IMG/VR virus record: IMGVR_UViG_3300028840_000401
Location: 1-41,875 of that record
Strand: one strand, 5' to 3'
DNA length: 41,875 nt
Origin: a virus
Both the position numbers and the translations under genes were made by a program. Positions 1 through 7,439 of this stretch are shown piece after piece. The notes beneath the pieces were generated by a model. That model made no database searches and was not told the DNA's origin. It saw nothing but the letters and a program-made list of their open reading frames with translations. Each line of letters opens with the position of its first letter. Position 1 is the first letter of the stretch.

Positions 1-222
1 TGCTGTCTCGGAGTTCTCTGCGAACTGACTGAAGAAGTTGCGGACGTGGGTAACGGTTATTTTCAGCTCGCTGGGAGCGACGACCGCTGTAACCAGATGC
101 CATCCCAGGACATCTATGATTTCTGGGATCTGCATGATGAGGTGGCAGATCAGCTGGCAGCGCTGAATGACCGGGGTGCTACGTTCACACAGATCGCTGA
201 TGTGATCGAGGCACTTATCTAA
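1..222 (+). CDS. C-terminal part of YCCLGVLC-type phage protein (gene continues from 41555)
   Basis: The reading frame is open from the first base (TGC TGT CTC) to TAA at 220-222. It is the 3' part of the gene starting at 41555, because bases 1-144 repeat 41732-41875. Joined, the protein is 132 residues. It carries the motif YCCLGVLCEL and ends with a segment reading TFTQIADVIEAL. Small phage and bacterial proteins with a YCCLGVLC core followed by a T/S-F-x-x-IAD-x-IE tail form a common uncharacterised family. The function is unknown. The gene at 41164-41508 looks like a distant relative. Confidence 0.8.
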   Translation, partial: CCLGVLCELTEEVADVGNGYFQLAGSDDRCNQMPSQDIYDFWDLHDEVADQLAALNDRGATFTQIADVIEALI

Positions 223-228
223 TCAACA

Positions 229-270
229 GGCCCCTTCGGGGGCGTCTAGGACAACCACGGAGATATACCT
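229..270 (+). promoter_or_regulatory. Hairpin leader element, copy 9
   Basis: A stem GCCCC (230-234) and GGGGC (239-243) closes a UUCG loop. GTCTAGGACAACCA (244-257) and the ribosome site GGAGA follow, ahead of ATG 271. It belongs to the repeated leader family of the early block. Confidence 0.75.
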
Positions 271-636
271 ATGTATGATTTTCATGCAGTGATGAGAGTT
301 TCTCAAGAGCAGCACAAAGATATCACAACTGGTATCTTGACAACTGCTGTGGAATCTGGTTGGGGTGACTGGTTTGCTTACAAATCGCACCGCGATCCAG
401 AGACAGCTTGGGTGCTCTCAGCGAATGTGCTTGACATTGAGGAAGGAACCATTCATGCTATTGGCCAGGCCAAAATCTGGGCAGCATTGAACGCAGCCAT
501 GTCGAGCAATCTAGCTAGCTATCTGAAGCGTGACGTGCTACAATGTATCCTCGATGGGGATGCTGCAGCACTGGATGCTGAAGGAGCTGACGCAATCATC
601 CAGCTTGCAATCTTTGGTGAGCTGGTATATGGTTAA
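271..636 (+). CDS. Conserved small early phage protein, 121 aa
   Basis: Product of 121 residues starting at ATG 271 after CGGAGATATACCT, a good ribosome site within a leader element. The N-terminal part (ILTTAVESGWGDWFAYKS, about residues 22-39) and the last residues (IIQLAIFGELVYG) resemble a widespread uncharacterised phage family whose members end in a similar Q-x-A-x-FGE-VYG tail. That family resemblance is from memory, not a search. There is no membrane segment. It sits in the early block of small genes, many of which in other phages modulate host processes. Function unknown. Confidence 0.8.
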   Translation: MYDFHAVMRVSQEQHKDITTGILTTAVESGWGDWFAYKSHRDPETAWVLSANVLDIEEGTIHAIGQAKIWAALNAAMSSNLASYLKRDVLQCILDGDAAALDAEGADAIIQLAIFGELVYG

Positions 637-641
637 AGATA

Positions 642-681
642 CCCCGCTTCGGCGGGTTTGGGTAACCATTGGAGAATACTT
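642..681 (+). promoter_or_regulatory. Hairpin leader element, copy 10
   Basis: CCCGC (643-647), UUCG loop, GCGGG (652-656), then GTTTGGGTAACCA (656-668) and GGAGA before ATG 682. Same design as the other early leaders, with a different stem sequence. Confidence 0.75.
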
Positions 682-891
682 ATGAGTGAGATTGATATCG
701 GAGTACTCGACACCGTCGAGCCGGATGAGTTCGCCACCCATCTCAGGAAGCAGGGCTTGCGCCAGGCTAGAGCTGCTAACTGGAATACGGCAGGCGATCT
801 TACCACGGCAGCAGCCGTCATTGACGAACTGCTTGGCACCATTTACGAACTGCAGGAGACTATCGATGGGTTTTCAAATCCGAGGGGTTGA
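682..891 (+). CDS. Small early protein, 69 aa, unknown
   Basis: ATG 682 is chosen because it follows TTGGAGAATACTT and the GGTAACC leader. The TTG at 658 lies inside that leader and has no ribosome site. The product is helical, mildly acidic and has no cysteine or membrane segment. The gene overlaps the next one (start 866) by 26 bp, so the two are probably translationally coupled. I do not recognise the family. Confidence 0.75.
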   Translation: MSEIDIGVLDTVEPDEFATHLRKQGLRQARAANWNTAGDLTTAAAVIDELLGTIYELQETIDGFSNPRG

Positions 892-1099
892 CACCCGTAA
901 CAACTTGAAAGAGGAGTTGCGGTATGCCAACTCTATCTGCAACGACCTCAATACTGCTGACTTGAGAACAGTTCATGGCCGCAGTGAGGCGAGGGACTGG
1001 ACGCGAGAGCTTCAGGCTCAACTGGATTACGCCCAGCAACAGCTGGACGATCTCCGGGAATTCATTGAGCAAGAGGAGGACAAGCATGCAGCCGAATAG
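866..1099 (+). CDS. Small helical/coiled-coil protein, 77 aa
   Basis: ATG 866 follows CAGGAG at a good distance and yields 77 residues. The second half is rich in Leu, Gln, Glu and Asp with heptad-like spacing (residues about 45-75) and probably forms a coiled coil. It is overlapped by its neighbours on both sides (682-891 and 1086-1268), as in a tightly packed operon leading to the sigma factor. No known family is recognised. Confidence 0.7.
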   Translation: MGFQIRGVDTRNNLKEELRYANSICNDLNTADLRTVHGRSEARDWTRELQAQLDYAQQQLDDLREFIEQEEDKHAAE

Positions 1100-1268
1100 T
1101 GGATGGGTTTGTCCCAGGTGCCTGGAGAAGTACCACGACGAAGATCTGTTACGGATACGTGAACCCCACGGCGAAGTGCTGATCTACACACCGTGTTGCG
1201 AGGAAGGACCGCTGGAGTACGCGGAACTGTTGGAGTACGAACGGAGGATCGTAGATGAGCGATACTAG
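1086..1268 (+). CDS. Small zinc-finger-like protein, 60 aa
   Basis: ATG 1086 follows AGAGGAGGACA. The 60-residue product begins with GWVCPRCLEKYHDED and carries a later TPCCEEG, so CxxC plus CC could bind one zinc ion. It overlaps the sigma factor start (1255) by 14 bp. A small zinc protein beside a sigma gene might be a transcription accessory factor, but that is inference from position only. Confidence 0.7.
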   Translation: MQPNSGWVCPRCLEKYHDEDLLRIREPHGEVLIYTPCCEEGPLEYAELLEYERRIVDERY

Positions 1269-1911
1269 TGAGATGTTCCACAAGGATGTGCAGAACTACG
1301 AGTTCCCCAAGATCCCTCACAGTGAGCTGGAGCGGTTGCACCGCCTGGCCACTATCGAGGGTGACATGGAAGCCTGGCAGACCCTGTGGATGCACGGGGT
1401 TCGCCTGGTCCTGAAGCTTGCGAACAAGATGCGCAACGTAGGGGAGATCACGAGCCACGATATGTACAATGAGTGCATTTCGGTGGGTAACGTAGCTATC
1501 GGTGAAGCTCTGCTCACCTGGCGTCCGAAGAAGGGTCGGTTCTCGACCTGGGTCTGGGTGCAGGTACGCTACGCAATCATCGAGGAGATCAAGTCTGAGA
1601 TCTTCCAGGGAGGCAAATCCCACAAAGACCAGGACGTGGAGCTATTGACCAACGAAGGTCAAGCAGCCGCCAACTGGGAGGAGTTTGTCAGAGACCTGGA
1701 GGTTGAGGATCATGCTGGAGATGAGCTGATTGAGCGAGAATTCCTGCTGGCAAGCCTCTGGATGTTGACAGATAAACAGGCACAATACTTGCGTGAAGTA
1801 TACCTTGAAGGCAGGACACTTGAGCAAGTTGCTGAGGATGAAGGTGTTTCACACCAGAACATCCACTACCACATCAAACAGGGAATCAAACAATTGAGAG
1901 AGATTCTTTGA
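1255..1911 (+). CDS. Sigma-70 family RNA polymerase sigma factor
   Basis: A 218-residue protein that would redirect host RNA polymerase to phage promoters. Residues about 30-110 match sigma region 2: a helical stretch, then NECISVGNVAIGEALLTW and KGRFSTWVWVQVRYAIIEEI, the equivalent of the FSTYA...IR segment that binds and melts the -10 element. Residues about 165-218 match region 4: LTDKQAQYLREVYLEGRTLEQVAEDEGVS, with a helix-turn-helix that reads the -35 element. Region 1.1 and a long region 3 are absent, as in small group 3 or ECF-like factors. The gene closes the early operon. Its stop codon lies within a putative promoter (1904-1944) that recurs at two other operon starts, so this protein is the natural candidate to recognise it. 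Confidence 0.9.
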   Translation: MSDTSEMFHKDVQNYEFPKIPHSELERLHRLATIEGDMEAWQTLWMHGVRLVLKLANKMRNVGEITSHDMYNECISVGNVAIGEALLTWRPKKGRFSTWVWVQVRYAIIEEIKSEIFQGGKSHKDQDVELLTNEGQAAANWEEFVRDLEVEDHAGDELIEREFLLASLWMLTDKQAQYLREVYLEGRTLEQVAEDEGVSHQNIHYHIKQGIKQLREIL

Positions 1912-1944
1912 AAAACTTGGAGATATACCTATCATTATTATAGG
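1904..1944 (+). promoter_or_regulatory. Putative phage sigma promoter, copy A
   Basis: TTCTTTGAA (1904-1912), 15 bases, then CCTATCATTATTATAGG (1928-1944). The same two boxes with the same 15-base spacing occur at 5465-5506 and, on the minus strand, at 37409-37451. It overlaps the end of the sigma gene and precedes the primase-helicase operon. The region also contains GGAGATATACCTAT, the usual ribosome-site sequence, but the ATG is ATC here. Confidence 0.7.
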
Positions 1945-2048
1945 TTAGTCTAATTCTAATCTAGGTTACCTTAGAGGGCCTTCGGCCCATTAAGTCTAGG
2001 TTAGGTTAGATTATGGGGCCTGCGGCCCCTAGTACTAGGAGATATTCT
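1941..2048 (+). promoter_or_regulatory. Double hairpin leader of the replication operon (copy 11)
   Basis: Two GC hairpins, GGGCC-TTC-GGCCC (1976-1988) and GGGGCC-TGC-GGCCCC (2015-2029), are separated by a T/A-rich stretch. Four copies of TAGGTTA occur (1941, 1962, 1997, 2002). The leader ends in AGGAGATATTCT before ATG 2049. It looks like two stacked leader elements of the early type, with GGTTA(G/C)C variants in place of GGTAACC. Confidence 0.6.
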
Positions 2049-2321
2049 ATGAGACATGAATTGTTTGAACTGCTTGATGCTTGGAATCCCAAGTGGCAAA
2101 CGCAGTACAACTCTCTGCTCGAAGCCGTCAATGCCTCTGACGAGGAGATTGCCCTGGCCTACGGCGAGTGGTTGCGCACAGATGCTGGGCAGCAGCACCT
2201 GGCCACGTTCAAGGATGTACCGGATGTCCTGTCTGCCATCAAGGCAGCTCAGGAAGCTGAGGAGAATTCCTCTCTGCCGTACAAGCTGAGCAACATTGGC
2301 AAAGCACCTGGGGGAGGATGA
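2049..2321 (+). CDS. Unknown protein, 90 aa, first gene of replication operon
   Basis: ATG 2049 follows AGGAGATATTCT. The protein is 90 residues, acidic and mostly helical (HELFELLDAW at the N-terminus), with a Gly/Lys tail. It is the first gene after putative promoter A and lies one base upstream of the primase start at 2323, so both are surely on one transcript. No known family is recognised. A replication accessory role is only a guess from position. Confidence 0.7.
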   Translation: MRHELFELLDAWNPKWQTQYNSLLEAVNASDEEIALAYGEWLRTDAGQQHLATFKDVPDVLSAIKAAQEAEENSSLPYKLSNIGKAPGGG

Positions 2322-2322
2322 G

Positions 2323-3135
2323 ATGCCTAGCATCAAAGACATCGTAGCCCTGGAAGGGGATCAGCTTCGTGTAGGCTCATCGATCTACATCGACTGCCCC
2401 AGTTGTGGCCGTAAGGATAAGATGGGCATCACCCGCACCAACGACGGGATCCTGTTCCACTGCTTCAGTTCCCACTGTGGCCGCTCAGGTATCTCAGGAG
2501 GAGCGAGTTACGATCACGGCAACAATGAGGTCCAGCAGAAAGCACGCCGCTACGTGGGCCATACAAACGGTCTGACAGACGAAGACAGGGCTTTCTTCTT
2601 GGAGCGGTTCGGTATCTCTCCCCGTAAGATGCCTATGGAGATGCTGCGAGCGGGTGAGAGATACTTCTTCCCTATCCGTGACTTCGATGGTCAACAGATC
2701 GGCGAAGTGTTGCGCCAGCCCTCCTGGAGTGGTGAGCCTATCGCCCCGCTAGCTGGGGTGCCTCGTGCTGCCAAGGCTGTGACGTACATCGAGCGTGACA
2801 AGCCGAAGCTGGCATGGTACAGGGACTGGGATCAGCCCAACGACAAACTGGTGGTGATCGTGGAGGATCCGGTGTCTGCCATGAAGATCCGGCAGACGAC
2901 TGGGTACACGGGCGTAGCTCTGTTGGGGAGCAGCGGTGGAGACCAGGAGTTCGGCAGTATTGCCGATCACTCCAAGAACCGCACCGTTCTGTGGCTGGAC
3001 CCCGACATGAACAGTCAAGCATTCCAGCTGGCTGCTAAGTACGGAGGTATCTTCAACGACCTGGCTGTGGTCCTGGATGTGGCCGATCCAAAAGACCTGA
3101 CGCCAGCACAGATAGAGGGGAAACTGCTTGATTGA
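2323..3135 (+). CDS. DNA primase (zinc-binding plus TOPRIM)
   Basis: A 270-residue primase that would lay RNA primers for lagging-strand synthesis. ATG 2323 follows GGGGGAGGATGAG; a TTG at 2296 upstream lacks a ribosome site. The zinc-binding domain has C25PSC28 and C47 with C52 (HCFSSHC), similar in layout to the T7 gp4 primase zinc motif. The TOPRIM core shows VVIVEDPVSAMK (E181) and VLWLDPD (D226, D228). The helicase is a separate gene, starting 8 bp before this stop, so the T7-type primase-helicase is split here. The family call is firm; activity is inferred. Confidence 0.9.
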   Translation: MPSIKDIVALEGDQLRVGSSIYIDCPSCGRKDKMGITRTNDGILFHCFSSHCGRSGISGGASYDHGNNEVQQKARRYVGHTNGLTDEDRAFFLERFGISPRKMPMEMLRAGERYFFPIRDFDGQQIGEVLRQPSWSGEPIAPLAGVPRAAKAVTYIERDKPKLAWYRDWDQPNDKLVVIVEDPVSAMKIRQTTGYTGVALLGSSGGDQEFGSIADHSKNRTVLWLDPDMNSQAFQLAAKYGGIFNDLAVVLDVADPKDLTPAQIEGKLLD

Positions 3136-4315
3136 GAGTAAGGTGCTGGGAGCCATAATGGACTCCCGCCAAGCCTGGGACCGGGCTAAGCACCACCTGT
3201 CCAAGGATGACCTGTCCCCTCAGGGGCAGATGTGGCTAGAGCTGATTCGCGGCTACTATCAACGGGGCAACCCAGATAGTGTGGACCGTCAGCTCCTTCG
3301 TCGCGAAGGTGAGCGAACTTTCCCGGAGAAGCATGCAGACACTCTGCTTGGCTACTTCGACCGGTTAGAGTCCGGAGACCCAGACAACATCATTCACGAC
3401 CTACTGGAGGTCAAGCGAGCGGCGGTTGGGAACCAGCTGTGCGCTAGCATCCAGTCGAACGACAAACACCTGGAGGACCGTCTGCAAGAGTACACGGAAC
3501 TGCTCAAGGCTACCAGCCTGGGGCACTCTGAGATCAAGTGGACGGAGGATGATGAGGAGATGAACGCCCGGCTTGACCGGGAGAACCTGATCCCTATCGC
3601 CCCTATGGAGCTGAACAAGAAGTGCAAGGGTGGAGCCATCCGAGGAGACCACATCGTGGTGTTCGGTCGCCCTGAGGCATTCAAGACCGGATTCACGGTC
3701 AACATGGTGGCAGGCTTTCTCAAGACCGGGCACAGTGCGCTGTACATCGGGAATGAGGAGGATACGTACAAGACCCGGAAGCGGATCATCTGCAACCTGG
3801 CCAACTGTACCCCAGACCAGTACGAGGCGCAGCCTGAGCGAGCTTTGACACTGGCTAGGGGTAGAGGGCTGGACAAGCTGAGGATCTGCCACATGCAGCC
3901 GGGGTCGATCCCTGAGATCGATGAACTGCTGACTGAGGTGAAGCCGGATTGCCTGATCATTGACCAGGTGCGGAACCTCCACGTCCCCAAGGCGGACAGC
4001 ATGACCATCAAGCTGGAGAGACTCGGTATCGAGATTCGAGCGCTGCTGGCCAAGCACAACTGCCTGGGAGTGAGTCTGACGCAGGCCCGTGACTCTGATA
4101 CCAAGTCTGCCTGGCTCACGATGGAAGAGATGGACAGCTCTAGGACAGGGCTTCCAGCCCAGGCTGACCTGATCATTGGTGTAGGAGCGAATGAGGAGCT
4201 GATCCGTAATGGACAGCGAGCCATCAGCCTCTGCAAAAACAAGCTTTCAGAAGATCCGGATGGTCGGGTCGGTTTTATGGTGCGAGTAGACCTCGCCAGG
4301 AGTAGAGTTAAATGA
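3128..4315 (+). CDS. DnaB-like replicative helicase
   Basis: A 395-residue hexameric-type helicase. The start TTG 3128 is preferred to ATG 3158 because ESKVLGAIMD matches the N-terminal helix of DnaB-type proteins and the sequence overlaps the primase stop. The Walker A variant GRPEAFKTG (180-188) has K186 and T187. Walker B is DCLIIDQ (274-280). A later SLTQARDSD resembles the DnaB H3 motif LSQLNR. It should load at the fork with the primase encoded just upstream. The P-loop lacks the usual second glycine, a variant that occurs in phage relatives of DnaB. Confidence 0.88.
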   Translation: MIESKVLGAIMDSRQAWDRAKHHLSKDDLSPQGQMWLELIRGYYQRGNPDSVDRQLLRREGERTFPEKHADTLLGYFDRLESGDPDNIIHDLLEVKRAAVGNQLCASIQSNDKHLEDRLQEYTELLKATSLGHSEIKWTEDDEEMNARLDRENLIPIAPMELNKKCKGGAIRGDHIVVFGRPEAFKTGFTVNMVAGFLKTGHSALYIGNEEDTYKTRKRIICNLANCTPDQYEAQPERALTLARGRGLDKLRICHMQPGSIPEIDELLTEVKPDCLIIDQVRNLHVPKADSMTIKLERLGIEIRALLAKHNCLGVSLTQARDSDTKSAWLTMEEMDSSRTGLPAQADLIIGVGANEELIRNGQRAISLCKNKLSEDPDGRVGFMVRVDLARSRVK

Positions 4316-4605
4316 GAGATCGACTGCAGAACCCGGAGATGACTGAGGACCGAGCACGGGACATCGTGTCCCATGTAGTGGCCAACCGTCTTCGTTGGGG
4401 CAAGTATTACCAGGGCGACGACATCGATGGCGGCATCACCGCTGTGTTCGATGCCTTGATCCTGCTGGCCTACGCAGAGAACGATACCACGAAGGAGCTA
4501 CGTGATACGATCACAAAGCTGAACCGTCAACTAGGTGCCTCGAAGGCACGCGAAACCCAGCTCAAGAAGCGTCTGGGTCTCGACACTGGAGATGAGGAAG
4601 TATGA
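4312..4605 (+). CDS. Unknown protein with C-terminal coiled coil, 97 aa
   Basis: Starts at ATG 4312 in an ATGA overlap with the helicase stop. Residues about 1-60 are globular and helical; residues 60-90 (KELRDTITKLNRQLGASKAR onward) have heptad-like Leu/Ile spacing and probably form a coiled coil. The tight coupling between helicase and ThyX suggests co-expression with the replication genes. No family recognised. Confidence 0.75.
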   Translation: MRDRLQNPEMTEDRARDIVSHVVANRLRWGKYYQGDDIDGGITAVFDALILLAYAENDTTKELRDTITKLNRQLGASKARETQLKKRLGLDTGDEEV

Positions 4606-4805
4606 AAGCTATACTGCTTTGGTTCGTACTCACCAGCGGCCCGAACGCCAACGAGAAACAGCACCTGGAGTTCAGCTCTATGGAGGCTTGTCACGCAGCC
4701 CGTGACAGGATCGAAGTTCTGGTGGAGGAGTATGGCGGGATCGTGTCCTGGTGCTCCTGGGATCCGTACTACATCATCAACACCATGATGGGGGTGCAAG
4801 AGTGA
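4602..4805 (+). CDS. Small protein with hydrophobic N-terminus, 67 aa
   Basis: ATG 4602 overlaps the previous stop (ATGA). Residues 1-11 (MKAILLWFVLT) are hydrophobic, short for a signal peptide, and are followed by a polar domain with two cysteines (C30, C51). Phages often encode proteins of this size with a short hydrophobic start and an LEF-S-x-x-AC element. I know no function for them. The gene overlaps the ThyX start in a GTGA. Confidence 0.7.
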   Translation: MKAILLWFVLTSGPNANEKQHLEFSSMEACHAARDRIEVLVEEYGGIVSWCSWDPYYIINTMMGVQE

Positions 4806-5482
4806 GCGATGATCAGCTTCGTATGGTACTGGATCACGGATACGTTCGCCTCGTTGAAGCGATGGGTTCGGACCTTTCCGTCGTTAGATCAGCGCGAGTC
4901 TCTTACGCAGGGGAGCCTAGAGGAGATGGCCGCGACGAGAACCTCATCCGATATCTCTGGAGAAACGGACACACCTCCCCGTTCGAGTCAAGCTACGTCA
5001 CCTTCGAGGTCAAAGCCCCGATCTTCGTAGTCCGCCAATGGCATAGGCACCGCACGCAGAGCTACAATGAAGTCTCTGCCCGGTACACCGAGCTGCCTGA
5101 GGAGTTCTACGTCCCAGATCTGGATCAGATCACAACCCAGTCTGCTGACAACAAGCAGATGCGGACAAAGGAGCAGCACCCGGAAGCGGAGATGCTTCGT
5201 ACGTTCATTGCTGAATCGTGCGAGGAATCTTTCGACGTGTACCACCACCTCCTGGCAGAGGGGTGCCCAAGGGAGCTAGCACGAGGAGTGTTGCCTGTCA
5301 ACACCTACACCAAGATGTTTGCGTCCATGAACTTGTTAAACCTTTTTCGGTTCTTGGGGGAGCGGCTGCATCCGCATGCCCAGTATGAGATTCAGGTCTA
5401 CGCGAGGGCTATGGCGGAACTGATCGCACCTTTGTGGCCAATTAGTTACGATGCATTCGAAGAGTCTTTGAATTATGGCTGA
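4802..5482 (+). CDS. thyX: Flavin-dependent thymidylate synthase ThyX
   Basis: A 226-residue ThyX that methylates dUMP to dTMP using methylene-tetrahydrofolate and FAD. The signature RHRxxxxxxxS is present: RHRTQSYNEVSARY at residues 82-95, preceded by FEVKAPIFVVRQW. HTSPFESSYVTF (57-68) and LPVNTYTKMFASMNLLNLFRFL are also typical. GTG 4802 overlaps the previous stop. Together with the class II reductase at 12984 it gives the phage its own thymidylate and deoxynucleotide supply. Its 3' end carries the -35-like half of putative promoter C. Confidence 0.93.
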   Translation: MSDDQLRMVLDHGYVRLVEAMGSDLSVVRSARVSYAGEPRGDGRDENLIRYLWRNGHTSPFESSYVTFEVKAPIFVVRQWHRHRTQSYNEVSARYTELPEEFYVPDLDQITTQSADNKQMRTKEQHPEAEMLRTFIAESCEESFDVYHHLLAEGCPRELARGVLPVNTYTKMFASMNLLNLFRFLGERLHPHAQYEIQVYARAMAELIAPLWPISYDAFEESLNYG

Positions 5483-5506
5483 ATCCGCCTATCATTATAA
5501 TATGGG
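5465..5506 (+). promoter_or_regulatory. Putative phage sigma promoter, copy C
   Basis: TCTTTGAA (5465-5472), 15 bases, then CCTATCATTATAATATGGG (5488-5506). Both boxes and the spacing match copies A and B. It lies across the end of thyX and the first codons of the polymerase gene. Transcripts would start near 5503-5512, inside the reading frame that begins at 5475, so a transcript from here would need a later start codon. Confidence 0.6.
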
Positions 5507-7439
5507 CGCTATTCCTGACTTCGTACTTAACCCGAACCCTCTGCACTTCATGACGCAGAACCATGTCACTCTCGACTTCGAGATCGACACCAGTCATGGA
5601 GACTACGGGCATCCTGTCCACCAGGACAACCAGATGCTCCTGGCAGTGTGGAAGCGGGGACCTGCTCACCCTCACGGGCCGGGCAGGGAGGTGGCATGGG
5701 CCAGTGAGTTTGGCCTGGAACATCTGCTAGCAGACATTGAGTGTGCGCAGGTGCTGGTGTGTCATAACGCCAAGTATGAGCTGGGATGGCTCAGACGGTG
5801 TGGCCTGGACCTGAGCAAGGTTCTTGTTTACTGCACCAAGATCGGAGAGTATGTCCTGAGTGGCAACCTCTCCTCGAACCTGGGATACTCCACCAGCCTG
5901 GATGCCTGCTGCATCCGGAGAGGATGGCCTCCCAAGGATCCCGTAGTGGATCAGATGATGCGTGATGGCATCAACCCGGTACGCATACCACGACCCTGGC
6001 TGCAGGGACGGTGTGAGCAAGACGTAGAGAGTACAGAGAAGCTGTTCTTCCATCAGCGTGAGATGCTGAAGGAGCGAGGCCAGCTAGCCCTGCAGTACAC
6101 TCGCTGCCTGCTGACCCCTGTCCTAGCAGACATTGAGTTCAACGGTATGTGTTTGGATGCTGACCGAGTGCTGGAGACCTATGAGGAGCAGCGACTTGAC
6201 TACATCAAGTACTGCGACGAACTGGACACCATCACTGGTGGTATCAACTTCAACAGCCCAAAGCAGATAGGCGAGTACGTCTACGGTGAGCTTGGCTTCC
6301 AGGAGTTCCGCAACTCTAAAGGGGAACCGATCCGGACGGCAGCGAAGCGACCGAAGACTGACAGCGCCACACTGGCACGGCTGAAGGCGACGACTAAACC
6401 CCAGAAGGATTTCATGCGAGTCTACAAGCTCGTGAACAAGCTGGGCTCCAACCTCTCGAAGAACCTGGAGTTCTTCAAAGGGGTGGTGGATGAGAACGAC
6501 GGCATCTTCCATGCGGTGTTCCACCAGACTGTGACGGCAACCCACCGGTTGTCCTCATCTGGCATCGAGCAGAAGTTTGCTGAGTTTGAAAAGCCGAAGA
6601 AGGCACAGTTTCAGAACCTACCGAGAGCGTTCAAGAAGCTCTTCAAGGCCCGATACGAGGGCTGGCTCTTTACGGAGTGGGACGGTAGCGGTCTTGAGTT
6701 CCGAGGTGCTGGCCTCGTCTCTGGGGACCAGCGTATTCTGGGAGACATCAACGAGGGCAGAGATCCTCACTCGTTCTCTGGCTCCGTCATGCGGGGTATG
6801 GATTACGAGGAGTTCAAAGCCAAGGTAGACTCCGGAGATAAGGAGTTCAAAGAACTGAGGACCAACGCGAAGGTAGACACCTTCAAACCACTGTACGGTG
6901 GTCAGTCTGGTACCAAAGCACAGCGAGCGTACTACGAGGCGTTCAACGGTCGCTACTCTGGGCTTGTTCGCAAGCAGGAAGAGTGGATGTATGCAGCTCT
7001 GGCCGACAAGGCTTTGAGACTGCCTTGGGGAATGACTTTTTACTTCCCATTTGCTAGGATGGAATCAGACGGGTACGTCAACATCAGGACGAACGTCTTT
7101 AACTATCCTATCCAGTCCTTCTCCACGGCTGAGGTAATCCCTCTTGCCCTGGTGTGGTTCTGGCATGCTATACAGGCCAACGACCTAGCCGAGGTCATCC
7201 TCCTGGTCAACACGGTGCACGACTCAGTCTTGTCTGAGGTTCACCCTGACTATGTTGAGGAGTATAAGGCACATAGCATTGACGCCTGGGACTATGTCTT
7301 CAGGTACTTTCGCGAGGTTTACGGCTTCCCCCTCGATGGTATCCCATTGGGTACCGAGTTCTGCATCGGGTCACACTGGTCGCAGGGCGAAGAGGAAGCA
7401 TGGAACATATACCCTGACGGTAACCGGGAGAAAGCATGA
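5475..7439 (+). CDS. Family A DNA polymerase with 3'-5' exonuclease
   Basis: The replicative polymerase, up to 654 residues. The exonuclease domain has LDFEID (Exo I, about residues 33-38), LVCHNAKYELGWL (Exo II) and CEQDVESTEKLF (Exo III). Polymerase motifs are TEWDGSGLEFRGAG (A), RTNAKVDTFKPLYGG (B) and LVNTVHDSVLSEV (C), all with their catalytic residues. There is no 5'-3' exonuclease domain; that activity is the separate gene at 8552. The start is uncertain: ATG 5475 overlaps thyX, while ATG 5502 and ATG 5550 are in frame and would fit transcripts from promoter C. The T7 polymerase begins only a few residues before its Exo I motif, so 5550 is plausible, though it lacks a clear ribosome site. 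Confidence 0.95.
   Translation: MAESAYHYNMGAIPDFVLNPNPLHFMTQNHVTLDFEIDTSHGDYGHPVHQDNQMLLAVWKRGPAHPHGPGREVAWASEFGLEHLLADIECAQVLVCHNAKYELGWLRRCGLDLSKVLVYCTKIGEYVLSGNLSSNLGYSTSLDACCIRRGWPPKDPVVDQMMRDGINPVRIPRPWLQGRCEQDVESTEKLFFHQREMLKERGQLALQYTRCLLTPVLADIEFNGMCLDADRVLETYEEQRLDYIKYCDELDTITGGINFNSPKQIGEYVYGELGFQEFRNSKGEPIRTAAKRPKTDSATLARLKATTKPQKDFMRVYKLVNKLGSNLSKNLEFFKGVVDENDGIFHAVFHQTVTATHRLSSSGIEQKFAEFEKPKKAQFQNLPRAFKKLFKARYEGWLFTEWDGSGLEFRGAGLVSGDQRILGDINEGRDPHSFSGSVMRGMDYEEFKAKVDSGDKEFKELRTNAKVDTFKPLYGGQSGTKAQRAYYEAFNGRYSGLVRKQEEWMYAALADKALRLPWGMTFYFPFARMESDGYVNIRTNVFNYPIQSFSTAEVIPLALVWFWHAIQANDLAEVILLVNTVHDSVLSEVHPDYVEEYKAHSIDAWDYVFRYFREVYGFPLDGIPLGTEFCIGSHWSQGEEEAWNIYPDGNREKA

Noticed and set aside
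1-144. Direct terminal repeat as the physical end of a T7-like genome
   Set aside because: It lies inside a coding sequence and its length is short; an assembly overlap of a circular map is the simpler reading.
1919-1933. Ribosome site GGAGATATACCTAT with ATC in place of ATG, as a remnant of a lost gene
   Set aside because: The same stretch is part of promoter copy A, whose match to copy B on the other strand explains it. No reading frame follows.
3394-4374. 326-codon minus-strand frame opposite the helicase
   Set aside because: It is antisense to the DnaB-like gene, which has clear Walker motifs; Ser/Leu-rich shadow composition.
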